Source: Utricularia gibba (taxonomy: Eukaryota; Streptophyta; Magnoliopsida; Lamiales; Lentibulariaceae). From it: a stretch of 64,000 nucleotides of DNA. Of the stretch, positions 14,054 to 27,582 are shown piece by piece (position 1 is the stretch's first letter; each line of letters begins with the position of its first letter). Made by a program: the position numbers and the translations under genes. Under the pieces are notes generated by a model, which was not told the origin of the DNA, did not search any database, and saw only the letters and a list, made by a program, of their open reading frames with translations. The stretch is from positions 1,426,001 through 1,490,000 of the forward strand of contig NEEC01000007.1 in NCBI GenBank assembly GCA_002189035.1. The letters are read 5' to 3'.

Positions 14054-15563
14054 ATGGGTGAAATCTGGATTTTCTCGGTGGCAGTTGCCCTCATCGGAAG
14101 CTTGGGTCTGCTCTGGTCACTTGGGAAACGGGGAGAAAGGGGCAGCTCCCGCCGAGTCCGTGGCCGGCTCTTCCGATCATCGGCCATCTCCATCTGCTCA
14201 AGCTCCCGATTCATCGTACGTTTCAACGTCTCTGCGCCGACCTCCGATCGCCTATCGTCTCCCTCCGCCTCGGCAACCGCCGGCTCGTGGTGGTCTCGTC
14301 GCCGGAACTCGTTGAGGAATGTTTCCACAAGAACGACGTCGTTTTGGCCACTCGCCCTTATCTCCTCATCGCCAAGTACATATCTTACGAGCAAACCACG
14401 CTCGTAGCCGCCCCATATGGAGATCACTGGCGCAACCTCCGCCGCCTCACCAACACCGACGTCTTCTCTCCGGCTCGACTTGCCGTCTTCCAATCGATGA
14501 GAGAAGAAGAGACTAGGTTTTTAGTGGACAAGATTTCTAGAAACGTCGGCGGCGGGGGCCAATTCGGGAAAGTCGTTCTGCGGCCTCTGTTATCGCAACT
14601 TACCTTCAACAACATGATGAGAATGGTTGCTGGGAAGCGTTACCTTGGGAATGAGACAGAGGAAGAGGGAGAGGAAGCCCTCAAGTTCCAACGCCTGATT
14701 GAGAAAACCTTTGCTGTGGGCGGTGTGGGGAACCCAGCGGACTTCATCCCCATACTGAAATGGATAGATTTCAGTGGATTTGAGAAGACTCTGAAGAGAT
14801 TATCAGAAGATTGGGATGTCTTTCTGCAATTTCTAATCGACGAGAAGAGGAAGAGCAGCAAAGAAGAGGGGGAAATGGGAGCACCATGATAGATCATCTC
14901 ATTTCCCTGCAACAATCCGACTCTGCGTACTACACAGACACCATTATCAAAGGAATCATACTGGTTATGCTGGTTGCCGGAACCGACACCTCCGCCGTCA
15001 CAATCGAATGGGCGATGACGGCGCTGCTGAACAACCCTGAAAAAATGGAACTCGCAAGACAAGAAATTGACGATGTTGTGGGCGTCGACCGCCTAATCAA
15101 GGAATCTGACATCTCCAAACTCCCATACCTCAACGACATCATCTTAGAAACCTTCCGTTTGTTCCCCGCAGCGCCGTTGTTAGTTCCCCACGAGGCCTCC
15201 AGCGACTGCGAGATCGGGGGATATCACATACCCCAGGGGACGATAGTGATCGCCAATGCTTGGGCCATCCACAGGGACCCCTCGATCTGGGAAGACGCGA
15301 CAGCATTCAACCCAGAGAGGTTCCAAACCGGGGGGAAAATCGGTGTCGGGAAGCTATTGCCGTTCGGGATTGGACGGAGGTCTTGCCCAGGTAACTTACT
15401 GGCGACCAAGGTGGTGAGTTTGGTGCTCGGATCTCTGATTCAGTGCTTCGAGTGGCGCCGATTGGGGGAGGAATTGGTGGATACGAAGGAAGGAGGAGGA
15501 ACTTCAATGCCCAAGAGCGTCCCTTTGGAAGCTCTGTGCAGAACCCGACCCAATCTCCATTAA
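14054..15563 (+). CDS. Cytochrome P450, CYP81-like
   Basis: An ER-anchored heme monooxygenase with no intron. The N-terminus ([20 protein letters not shown]) is the membrane anchor; the proline hinge ([14 protein letters not shown]) follows. Later landmarks are the I-helix [12 protein letters not shown], the ETFR of ExxR, FNPERF (PERF) and the heme loop [10 protein letters not shown]. Overall features suggest the CYP81 family (specialised metabolism); subfamily and substrate are unknown. Two frame breaks occur, both in G-runs: 14139-14142, between the anchor and the hinge, and 14868-14872, shortly before [11 protein letters not shown]. Adding one G at each gives 1512 nt, 503 residues, the normal length. 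A true pseudogene is possible but less likely given the same error type elsewhere. Confidence 0.92.
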
Positions 15564-16820
15564 TCACAAACAAATCTCACCCCATGCTTATAATCTGTGT
15601 CATTTCCAAATAATTGTGATTAGGTTTTGAAATCGGCAATATTTTAGAATAATATTATTAGGTCGTTTGATAATTAAGTATTTATATATTTAAGTATTAT
15701 AATTGATATACATATGATTAGTTTTTCCTTCTCTTCTCTATTTATATATATCGGTATCTGAATGATATAGTTATATAACACTATTATACATATACTAATT
15801 AATTAAATAATGGTTTAAATTTAAATATAAATATTTCACACTATAATAATTAATCAAACATACTACAGAAACACAATTATATAACAACTTTTTGATATTT
15901 GTGTATCAAGATCATATTTTTTTGTAGAATTACATGATGGGTAATCGTGAATAATAAATTCGATCATGTGGGGTGATAAGATGAACTATTTTTAATATTA
16001 TTACTTTTTTCTATCTATGAGAATAAGAGATGAGAATAATCAATGATACGGAAATTAGAATATATGGTGGGGGTAGGGGCCGTGATTGGTGGGGATGCGC
16101 CGGAGAGTGCGCTGCCGGGGACCGCGACACCCGACAACACAGTAACCAGCCCCCCTCCTCTCCTCCAATTCACACACCTACATTTACTTATGATTCTCAC
16201 GGCGCATGCTTAGGTTAGCTTTCCACACAGCACATTGTGTGTCGATCCAGAATAAGTTTCAAGATTGAAACTTTTCTGGGTAGCAGACTGGAGGGTAGTT
16301 CTGAAGGAATCACGGGTTTGCATGGCACGATTGGCGCCCCCTACCCACGTTCCGGGGTTTATTGCTTTCCTTCTTTCGGTCTTCATGCTCGTCTACAACA
16401 AGATGGTGGTTGCCAACCGAACCGCCTGATGAATGGAAAATGAAGATACCTCTTGACTTTTGCAGATTGCATCTCACAACTTCCTTCACACTTCAACATC
16501 ATCCCTTATCTCTTTCTTCTCTGATCTCAACCCCCCACAGTAATTTTCATACCAAAGTTACCATCTTTACTCTTGGATCGCACATCTTGCAGTCCAAGCA
16601 AAGGCAATGATAATATATGTCGGAGGAGGAAGGTAAAAGAGGAGGCTTTTTTTCTCTCTTCGGCCTAAATACCAAACCATGAGACTGCAGGCCAGAACAA
16701 ACACGGGAAAGTAAAAGTGTCATTTGCGTAAAACACGCGACCAGCACCACTCCAGTGACCGTACAGGAGAAACCTACACTTTCCGCCAGCAGCTGTGGGG
16801 TAGCGTTCTCATTGCTACAC
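15564..16820. other. AT-rich spacer and expansin upstream region
   Basis: From 15564 to about 16050 the sequence is very AT-rich with no open frame. From about 16050 it is of ordinary composition and probably contains the promoter of the expansin gene. Confidence 0.6.
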
Positions 16821-16828
16821 TATAAGTA
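16821..16828 (+). promoter_or_regulatory. TATA box of the expansin gene
   Basis: TATAAGTA lies 41 bp upstream of the start codon at 16862, a spacing that predicts a short 5' UTR. Confidence 0.6.
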
Positions 16829-16861
16829 CCCTTCATTGCATTACACCGCCTCAACCGCCCG

Positions 16862-17787
16862 ATGACTAAAGTTGGTTGCTTGGCTACTTTGCTTTTGTTG
16901 CTCCTCAGCCATGTGGGAGCCATGATCCCCGGAGCTTACACCGGAGGATCATGGCAGTCGGCCCATGCCACGTTCTACGGAGGCAGTGATGCATCAGGGA
17001 CTATGGGTGGGTGATTAATAGTGTTACTCCTCTTATCTGGATTTCTTCATGTCTGAATAACATGATGATGAACAGGTGGAGCCTGTGGATATGGGAACCT
17101 GTACAGCCAAGGGTATGGTGTGAACACAGCAGCTCTCAGCACAGCCCTCTTCAACAATGGTTTCAGCTGTGGTGCCTGTTTCGAGATCAAGTGTAGAAAC
17201 GAGCCAAATTGGAAGTGGTGCCATGCAGGCAGCCCCTCGATCTTCATCACTGCAACTAACTTCTGCCCTCCCAACTATGCTCTGTCTAATGACAATGGTG
17301 GCTGGTGCAATCCACCGCGCCCTCATTTTGACCTTGCCATGCCGATGTTCCTGGCGATAGCAGAATATCGGGCTGGAATTGTTCCTGTTTCTTACCGGAG
17401 GTGAGCTCCATTTCCACCCAGCACAGACATCCACTTAAGGCTCTTTCACTAACTTGCCTGTTCTAATGATGGAACAGGGTTCCATGCCATAAGAAGGGGG
17501 GCATCAGGTTTACCATCAACGGATTCCGTTACTTCAACATGATTCTGATCTCCAATGTAGCCGGCGCAGGGGATATCGTGAACGCCTGGGTGAAAGGATC
17601 AAGAACCGGGTGGATGGCCATGAGCAGAAACTGGGGTCAAAACTGGCAATCCAACTCCATTCTGGTGGGTCAGTCGCTATCTTTCCGAGTGCAGGCCAGC
17701 GACCGTCGCCATACAACATCCTGGAACATAGCTCCTCCTGATTGGCAGTTTGGCCAAACCTTTACAGGCAAAAACTTCAGAGTCTAA
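16862..17787 (+). CDS. EXPA: Alpha-expansin
   Basis: A secreted wall-loosening protein without known enzymatic activity. Three exons, 16862-17006, 17076-17400 and 17478-17787, sum to 780 nt, 259 residues, in frame. A signal peptide (about residues 1-20) precedes the mature start. The GH45-like domain shows [23 protein letters not shown], the CGACFEIKC cysteines and the HFD motif (HFDLAMP). The C-terminal domain carries the conserved tryptophans in [10 protein letters not shown] and ends [10 protein letters not shown]. The two introns are at the usual expansin A positions. A run of six G in the KKGG codons is intact here. A second alpha-expansin sits at 58985-59820. Confidence 0.96.
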
Positions 17788-18799
17788 CGGAACTCCTTAC
17801 AGTAACCAGCTCCACATATTTCAGTCTTTCTTGGTTTTAAGATTCTGTACAAGGCTTGAAGTGGCTAGAATCTACACTCAGCTTTATTTAACTCTTTCTC
17901 AATGGAGTGTTTTTTTTTTCTCAGAATATTCATAATCCGCACAGGAAAACCATTCGAAACCCATACCTGCGAACAAGAGATCATTACCAAATTTTAAGCG
18001 AGAACCCGAAAAGACAAACCTTTTACTCGAATTCAGAAAATAGGAAAGACAATAGAGACCAAAAAGGGCTCATATCAAGTGTACATTAAGGTTACTTCAA
18101 AGCGGGCAAAAGCAAAAACTCCCAATTCAAAACGAGATGAAGCTGCAGAGACATCAAAAGAACATAGTCTACGCCAGAAGCCAACTCTTTGCCGGAACGC
18201 AAAAGAGGGCGGCGACACTTCACTCAGATCTGAATTGGGGATTGCTCAATTCAAAAAAAAAAAAATTGGCCCGCTCGATCCTCTCTCATCGTAATCACAG
18301 CCCACGAAATCGACGAAACAAACACAAATTCTTGACACACGCAAAACCTTCCATTCATCCCAGATCGGGAAGAAACCGCATCACCTACCTAGGGTTTTAC
18401 GTTTCAGAAATCAAAAAGAGGTGAAACCCCCCATTCAAGTGAGCCAGCCCAACTCCAACCGATGGGCTTAGAGAAAATTATAGCCCGCATACTTAGCCCA
18501 ATTCAGCTTACAAATATCTCCGAGATTTTTTTTTATGTTAAAATAAAATGGACATTTAAAAATTCAGATTTAGAAAATAATCTTTTAAATAGTCAAATTG
18601 AATTGAATTGAATTCAATCACCATCATAAATTTTAAGTAAATTGAATAATATTTTTTTAAAACAAAACAAGGTTAGAAAGCGATGGGCCGAACGGGGAAT
18701 GTACCGAAAATAGCTTGTCCACGCAACATGGTACAAGCACTACACTTGGAAATATTAGAAGACAATTACGCTAGGGATGGTGATGGTGAGTAGTGCGTC
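17788..18799. other. Intergenic spacer
   Basis: No coding exon seen. Around 18440-18500 there are several GCCCA/TGGGC motifs and at about 18388 a reverse telo-box (TAGGGTTTT), so a promoter or an unannotated non-coding transcript is possible. From 18530 to 18670 the sequence is AT-rich, with three adjacent GAATT units near 18600. Confidence 0.4.
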
Positions 18800-19477
18800 C
18801 TATCGGGTGACGTCCGCCCTGAAAGTTACTCCAACCTGAATTTCACCGCGGTAACTCAGATCGCTGGAAACCACCCTGTACTTCTGCGGGGAAAGCTCAG
18901 CTTGGCCGCTCTCCATCCCCATCTCTATCAGTTCCTTCAGGTAAATCCTGCCATTTTGAACCAAGCCGTGGTGTATCGATCAACCAGCAAGAGGAAAGAA
19001 GCGCACACAAATTCTAAAAAGATCCGTACGTAGTCTGGCCAAGATAGTCGTGTTCTGTGAAGGCATCGGAGTCCATGATTCTGATCACTAGTTTGTGGGC
19101 TTCACTGCCTTCCTGAGAGGACCCCTTCACTTGGAACTTGAAGCTTTGGTTCCATTTGGGACTGCTTCTCTTTCCTGTCAAATGAAGCAAAAGTTGAGTC
19201 TTCATGGCTTATGGAGTGATGTGGCGAGTAGCAGTTTACCCCGGAGGCAAAAGCAGAAGAGGGAAGATGTAGGCTGGGTACTGTTTCTAGTGCTCTTGCG
19301 TGGCTGGTCACTGTACTGAACCACCAAGTACGGGTCTAGTTTCCCTGTACAAAGCAGAGCCATCAATGAGTAAATGCAGTTTAGAGGAGTAGAAGTGGAG
19401 GGGCGCAAACCGCAGAGTTGAGAGCTTCTGAGTCCCCGGCCGCGGAGCACACCCACCTCCAGCGTTCCGGTCCCCAT
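18800..19477 (-). CDS. Small C2-domain protein (elicitor-responsive / phloem 16 kDa type)
   Basis: A single C2-domain protein of 140 residues, expected to bind phospholipids, often with calcium. Four exons: 19477-19411, 19344-19282, 19174-19030, 18947-18800; sum 423 nt, in frame. The reading frame gives GTLEVGVLRGRGL, GKLDPYLVVQYSDQ, SPKWNQSFKF, LVIRIMDSDAFTEHDYLGQT and YRGEIQVGVTF, which are the successive C2 strands in this small-protein family. Aspartates in KLDPY and DSDAFTEHD are at calcium-loop positions. The family includes plant elicitor-responsive proteins; which member this is cannot be decided. Confidence 0.9.
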
Positions 19478-19977
19478 CTTCTTCCCCTGCCCCTCGACAC
19501 ACAGACGCCTCTTTTTTTCCCGGCTTGTGTTATGATATTCAGACCTTTGTTATTTAAATTGTTTTCATTCATCCACAGTTGTGGAACTTATCTCAAATAA
19601 CCTTTATACCCCTACCAAGTAAAAAAAATCCTATTTTCCCATTTGGGTTAACGAGAGAAAAAAGCCCTGAAAAAGTATCAGAAGGCTCGTATTGAAAGAA
19701 AAGTAAAACCTGCATAGATTTGTACTAGTGACAACACGAGAAAGCTGCAAAATGCAATGAAGCGAGGACAAGTTTTGAGTTTACTTCACGTGAAGGAGAC
19801 GTTCACATGGTAAGAATAGGATGAAATAAGAACTTCTATTCTGCCACTGGCACTAGAGAAGCACAAACTCTCAAGTATTATTCATTAAAGGTATGATGAA
19901 GTCACTATTTCTAGAAGAACATCAATGCATCACATACCAATCTGTTAATGGTTGTGGTAGTAACCAGCAACTGGAAA

Positions 19978-21217
19978 CTACTTGGACTCGGTTGCGGTCG
20001 TTTCTGCTGTTGTTGATGTTTGAAGCATACACGCATTGCATTCCTTGCAGGGAGCTGGTTCGCTTTCTAGAACGCTGATCCGTAGCGTCTGCTCCTTGCC
20101 CTCTTTCCCAGGCACATGAAGGAGAGCATCCATAATGAGAATGTCCCAATCTTTTGGTCGGAGGAGCGAAAACCCTGTATCGTCTGTGGAGAAGGGAATC
20201 AAATGCGTCGCGTCAGTTGGGAAGGGATATGACTTTCAGCTCATGCACATACATCACTGAATTCAATATGTTGGTTCCAATGAGAAAAACCTTGATTATG
20301 CATTGCTTTGAGCTGGAAAATCCCAGTTCCTAGAGGACCGGAAACAGGAAACGAGCAGGACACGGATTTCCGGTTGCGGGCTACTGCAAGTGACGCATTG
20401 TACCATGGCCCTCGTTCAACCGGCTCACCTATGGCTTCGATTATTTCTTTGTTCTGACGTGCTTTCTCCAACGCCTTGCTGCAACATACAAGAGGAATAC
20501 ATTTTACATATGATTTCAGTAAACTAACACTTTACATGGATCACACAGCTCAAGGACATCATGGAATATTTTAATAACAGCATGATCTCCATACCCTCTA
20601 GCCAAAACAAACATTCCTCCGCCAGTAACGAGAACAGGGAAGGCGCAAAAGCAAACAAGATATACAGCCCGAGGATGTTCACCCCACAATTATGTGACAT
20701 CCGAGGGACTCTTTTGATAAGAAACCATGATATCTGCTGTTCAACAAACCCGACTAATGTACTTCATTTTAACCACAATCTCGTTATAATTGCCAGCGAT
20801 AAAAGTCAGACGTTGAAACCATGCATAAATTAAGAACTCCTATAATCAGTTAATCACGGGCACTGCCCCAGGCACACTTAAGATCGCCTGAAAACCCAAC
20901 TCTAAAAAAAAAGTTGCTAAATGATCGCTTAATCGCCAGCCGAAAACAGAATCATGAAAATCAGCAACGAAACGGAGCAATAAAAAAAATGAATCTCAAT
21001 CGAAAAGTATACGTAAACATCGAAATAACCTGCTGCATCCATGGAAAATGATGAGATCATCAATGGCACTCAAAGCGATACCTCCGGTTACACAGATGAG
21101 GGCTCCAGAAACGAGCCTCCGTCCCCAAGACACAGGTTTTTCCTCTGCGGAGGCTACAGAAACCGGCGCCGCGGCCCCTCTGTTCATCAGCGACGACAGC
21201 CGCCTCCACGCGGCCAT
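19978..21217 (-). CDS. Coa1/Tim21-like small membrane protein
   Basis: Probably a mitochondrial inner-membrane protein related to the Coa1 (cytochrome oxidase assembly 1) fold. Three exons: 21217-21030, 20478-20291, 20183-19978; sum 582 nt, 193 residues, in frame. The N-terminus (MAAWRRLSSLMNRGAAAP) looks like a mitochondrial presequence. A hydrophobic segment (ALICVTGGIALSAI) follows. The next block reads EAIGEPVERGPWYNASL, then FPVSGPLGTGIFQLKA, the pattern of Coa1-family repeats in other eukaryotes. The C-terminal part (RPKDWDILIMDALLHVPG) is shared by the plant proteins I recall. The Cys-rich tail CKECNACM is unusual and could bind metal. Assignment is from pattern memory, so moderate. 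Confidence 0.7.
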
Positions 21218-21489
21218 CCTTCTACCGCAACACGAGGTCCCTCAATTTTTATGTTGGCCGCTCACTGGACTGAACTCTTAGAGCGTGAGCCCAATCCCTA
21301 ACGCACATTTTTAACCAAAATAAATCAATAAACCACGCAGTAACTTATTTTCACCACAGTAAAAGTGGATTTACCCAGGCCCAAGGCCCAAACTCGCTTA
21401 ATCGCTCAAGCCCAAAATATTTCACCTCTCTATTTATAAGCTTTTCTTCAATAAATAATAAACCAGCATGAAATAGGAACAACTTGAGT

Positions 21490-23943
21490 TTAACAAGCGA
21501 CTGCCATCTCCGGTTGAGAAGGCTGAGCTCCATCGTCTTCCAACAACGGACTTTGCTGGAACTCATTTCTCAGTTGACCACAAGCTGCATTGGCATCTAA
21601 TCCTCGCGTTACTCGAACACTAACTGTTATTTTATGTGACTCCAGAGCTGCTGAAAACGCAAGAATCTGCAACAGAGCAAACAGTTTTTGAGTGATGAGG
21701 AAGATGGATGAAGGAGATGGATATGTTGTAGAAGGGTAGGGAGGTGTACCGATTTTTTGGATGGACGCTGGTATTCTGAACCTTCTACTGGATTAAAAGG
21801 GATCAGGTTTACGTGATAACCCGGACCCCATCTGTGGAGAAGCGCAGCTAGTTCTGTGGCATGCTCTACTTTGTCATTGACTCCCGCTACCAAGGAAGGA
21901 GAAGGGATTAATGTCATGTTGCATGGGAGAATAGGCACTGGTAAGTAGAGGGGAGGTGATGACGAGGGTTACCTAAAAGTGTATACTCGAAGGATACGCG
22001 TCTGTTTGTTTGAAGGAAGTAGTGCTGGCAGTCCTTCATGAGGGCATCCAAGGGGTATGACTTTGCACTGGGAACAATCTTCTCTCTAAGGGCCTGATTG
22101 GGAGCATGTAGACTGCAGAAGTAGGATGCAGAAGGTGAGAATGCTGCTGACAAAGTGCTGCTAAATACAGAGGTTAACTGGGAGAAACGCAAGTTAAAGT
22201 TCGATTAAGGATTCATTATCAACAATGTTATCCAGATTGGAATGGTGATAGCGCCAGCAGCATAGACCACACAGTGGCATGAAATCACTGTAAAGTTTAA
22301 TGATCCACATAATTATGCATCTAAAAAAATGTGCGGAAATGATATACCTTATAGCAAGTGTAGATTGAAGTTTGTGAGATGCCAGCTTCCTTATGGTGTT
22401 TGGAACCCCAACTGTGGAAATTGTTATCATCCTTTGTCCGATCTGAATATCCTGAATATCACTAATGTTACAGCTTCAGAAAAAAATCATTATACCTTGT
22501 TTAAACAGCAATGTGCTTTTATTGCACAAGATGAATGTCAAGAAGTTGAAGACTTTATTCAGAATAAATTATGCCTGGCTACAGGAAATATCCACCATCA
22601 TGTTACAATTTCAGAAAAAAAATCATTATACCTTGTTTAAACAGCGATGTGCCTCAAGAACTTCGTTCAAATTCAACATAGGCTCGCCCATTCCCATGAA
22701 AACAACATTTGTAACTCTACGTTTGAAGATTTCTTCTACTGCTAAAACCTGAAATATATGATGATGCCTCATTATATCGAATCACACATGGAAAGTTAAA
22801 AACAGGATCATGTATGCGCAGCCATATGAAAAAATTTCTGGCACGTGATGGCTTCACTACTGATGAAACCAAATCAAGGTCATATAAGAAGCTAAAGGCA
22901 ACACAAGACAAGTGTATGCAGCCTTCCCAGGGAAGAAGATTCCCCATTGGAAAGTTACTTGCAGCAGATTAAATTCACTTGCCTGTTCAACAATCTCATG
23001 GCACTTAAGGTTCCTGGAGAATCCCCCTTTTCCAGTTGCACAAAAGGAACACCGTAATGGACAACCAACCTGTTGAAAGATTTATAGCACGCACCAGAAT
23101 GCAACGAAACGTTAAAATTTCATGCAAAATACAGAAGAAAGAACTAAGACAGCAAATATTACCTGCGATGAAATGCATGCGGTAAGTCTAACTGAACCTT
23201 TCTCATCCTCATTCGGTATGCCAACAGTTTCCACCATCCTGTTATCTTCAAGCTTAATCAGTAGCTGAAACGGACAAACCATGATGGTGATTAAAAACAT
23301 CTTGACCAAGCATCAGCAATATTTGCTTATGCATCATCAAAAACTCCAAAGAAAGAGTAGATATTGAGCAACAAAACAAGTTTCAATAAAATTGCGTTTG
23401 TTACAAGGATTTACCTTCACAGTACCATCAGCGGCAGTCACCTCCTTAAAAATAGGCGATCTTCCCACTGTCCATCCCGCTTCAAGAAGTTCATTCCTGA
23501 ACACCAACGGCACTTCTGCCCCGCCCCATAAAGGCCTCTTTTAAAACCGCTCACCAAAAGTTAAAACAGAAACGAAAAATTAAAATAAAAACTCACACTG
23601 AATAAAATCTTGAACTTCTTTGATCTTCATCTTGTACAATAAATGGTGTAACTGTTTTCCTCTGTACTTCTCCTGCCACAGCAATGGAGAAAATTTTACA
23701 CCAAGCTCGAAATTTTGAATAGACATTGCCAATGTTTATTTTCATGCTTACTTGCCCAAAAGCTACGGCAAGCTGCTGAAGTCCCTGCTCCGACAAACCG
23801 AGGAGCACACGAGGATCCTGTTTATTTTTGTTCAAGACAGCCGCGGAGACGCTGGTCGCGCATCCTCTACAAGACCCCGTTAACGAAAAAAATATCCCGG
23901 CACGCATAATAGGCGCCTGTAGTAGCACAGCAGCCGGCGCCAT
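21490..23943 (-). CDS. RlmN-like radical-SAM RNA methyltransferase (probably plastid-targeted)
   Basis: Homologous to bacterial RlmN, which methylates A2503 of 23S rRNA and A37 of some tRNAs. Ten exons: 23943-23752, 23672-23597, 23512-23415, 23264-23163, 23069-22983, 22748-22632, 22451-22348, 22112-21973, 21886-21750, 21666-21490; sum 1230 nt, 409 residues, in frame. The radical-SAM cluster is [15 protein letters not shown] (about residues 159-166 for the CxxxCxxC). [20 protein letters not shown], PYPLxAL-like and EYTLLAGVND match RlmN. The conserved [12 protein letters not shown] includes the second catalytic cysteine region. The N-terminal about 60 residues look like an organelle transit peptide. 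Intron 5 uses a GC donor, and intron 6 contains a duplication of the exon 6 tail (see findings). Confidence 0.95.
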
Positions 23944-24159
23944 TCCGAGGAGAAATTCACCGACCGGGAGAACGAAGAAGAAGATAAGCAACAAGCACCC
24001 CGTAGCTAAAACCCCCCAGAAATGTAGGTGCGAACAGGTCCAATACTCCAACCACGTAAGTAAGATCTGGGCCGGATTTTAGGCTTTTGGGCCGGACTGA
24101 TACATCCTACGCCTCTCTCCAAATTAGTATATGGGCTTTTAGGAAAAAAAAAGTTGCAT

Positions 24160-24232
24160 ATTCAACACCCGGGATTCGAACCGGGTACGGAACTCCAACG
24201 GTCCGGAAAACCGTTTCTAGTCTCAAGTAATA
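24160..24232 (-). tRNA. tRNA-like relic with T-arm, anticodon-like arm and oligo-T
   Basis: On the minus strand GGTTCGAATCCC, a perfect box B, sits in a near-perfect T-arm (24169-24188). Just upstream is a 5-bp stem with a 7-base loop whose central bases would read UCC. A run of nine T follows, like a Pol III stop. No matching 5' acceptor strand or clear box A is seen, and the T stem has one mismatch that one added G would repair. I treat it as a decayed or damaged tRNA-derived sequence, not a working gene. Confidence 0.35.
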
Positions 24233-24431
24233 GAAGGTTAAAGCATGGGGAAAAAGCATGGTTTCGAGAATGGCTCAAGCTCCAACTCAAAGCTTATTAC
24301 CGCAGAAAGTATCATGGAGCTTGAAACATAAGTGTGAAAAAAAAAAGCACAGTATAGGTGAATGATGGTTGCTCATAAGCGAGCCAGGACAAGAAGCATG
24401 GAAGTAGCGGCCAGCCACCAACAACTTGAAC

Positions 24432-26968
<2,537 letters not shown>

Positions 26969-27548
26969 TTCGATAATCGCAAGATGAGAGAAACTTGTCG
27001 TTTGAAATGAAGTCGAGTGCGCTCTGAGAGTGAGAAAACAGGTAAATGCTCAGGCACGCGTTCTTCTTATCTGTGGGTAGCCAAGAAAACCCGCATGCTC
27101 CTGCGGATTACGGATCACCAAAAGTGAAATTCCTAGAATACCCTTGACGCCGTTAAGTAACGGAAAGCGCAGAGGAAAGTATCTACGGTAGTTCGCCCCT
27201 CAGTCTGTTGACAGAATATTCTTAGCGCACGAATGGATATTTCCTTTTCTTTTATTTTTGTTTGATTTTCAGCATTAATTTAAATTTGTGGATACAAATT
27301 TTTTAATTGATTATCCTTCTGAAAAGATAACGAGGAAAAAAGGGCATTGCACCAAGAATTTTTATGTAGTTTGATTTGTAATTACATTATTCGAGGAGGA
27401 CTGCTAAGCAATTCTTTAAATTTTAGGATTTTTTTTAAAAATAATGCTTATATATAATAAATGGATTTAATAATCAATAAAATTGTCGACCAATTCTGGA
27501 CGCGGAATGCGCAAGCCACGGTTTGTCCTAAAGAAATCTCCTGCGCTT
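26969..27548. promoter_or_regulatory. Divergent promoter region between TPI and the glucanase
   Basis: This is the 614 bp gap between the two start codons, less the glucanase TATA and leader. The TPI-proximal part is of ordinary composition; from about 27230 it is AT-rich. No specific motif stands out. Confidence 0.4.
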
Positions 27549-27554
27549 TATATA
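27549..27554 (+). promoter_or_regulatory. TATA box of the glucanase gene
   Basis: TATATA lies 34 bp upstream of the start codon at 27583. The 5' UTR would be very short. Confidence 0.55.
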
Positions 27555-27582
27555 CCGACAAAGAAACTCGGAGGCACGTAAA

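Noticed and set aside
14054-15563. P450 as a pseudogene
   Set aside because: Two frame breaks are present, but both are one missing G in a G-run, all heme and helix motifs are intact, and the corrected length is exactly typical.
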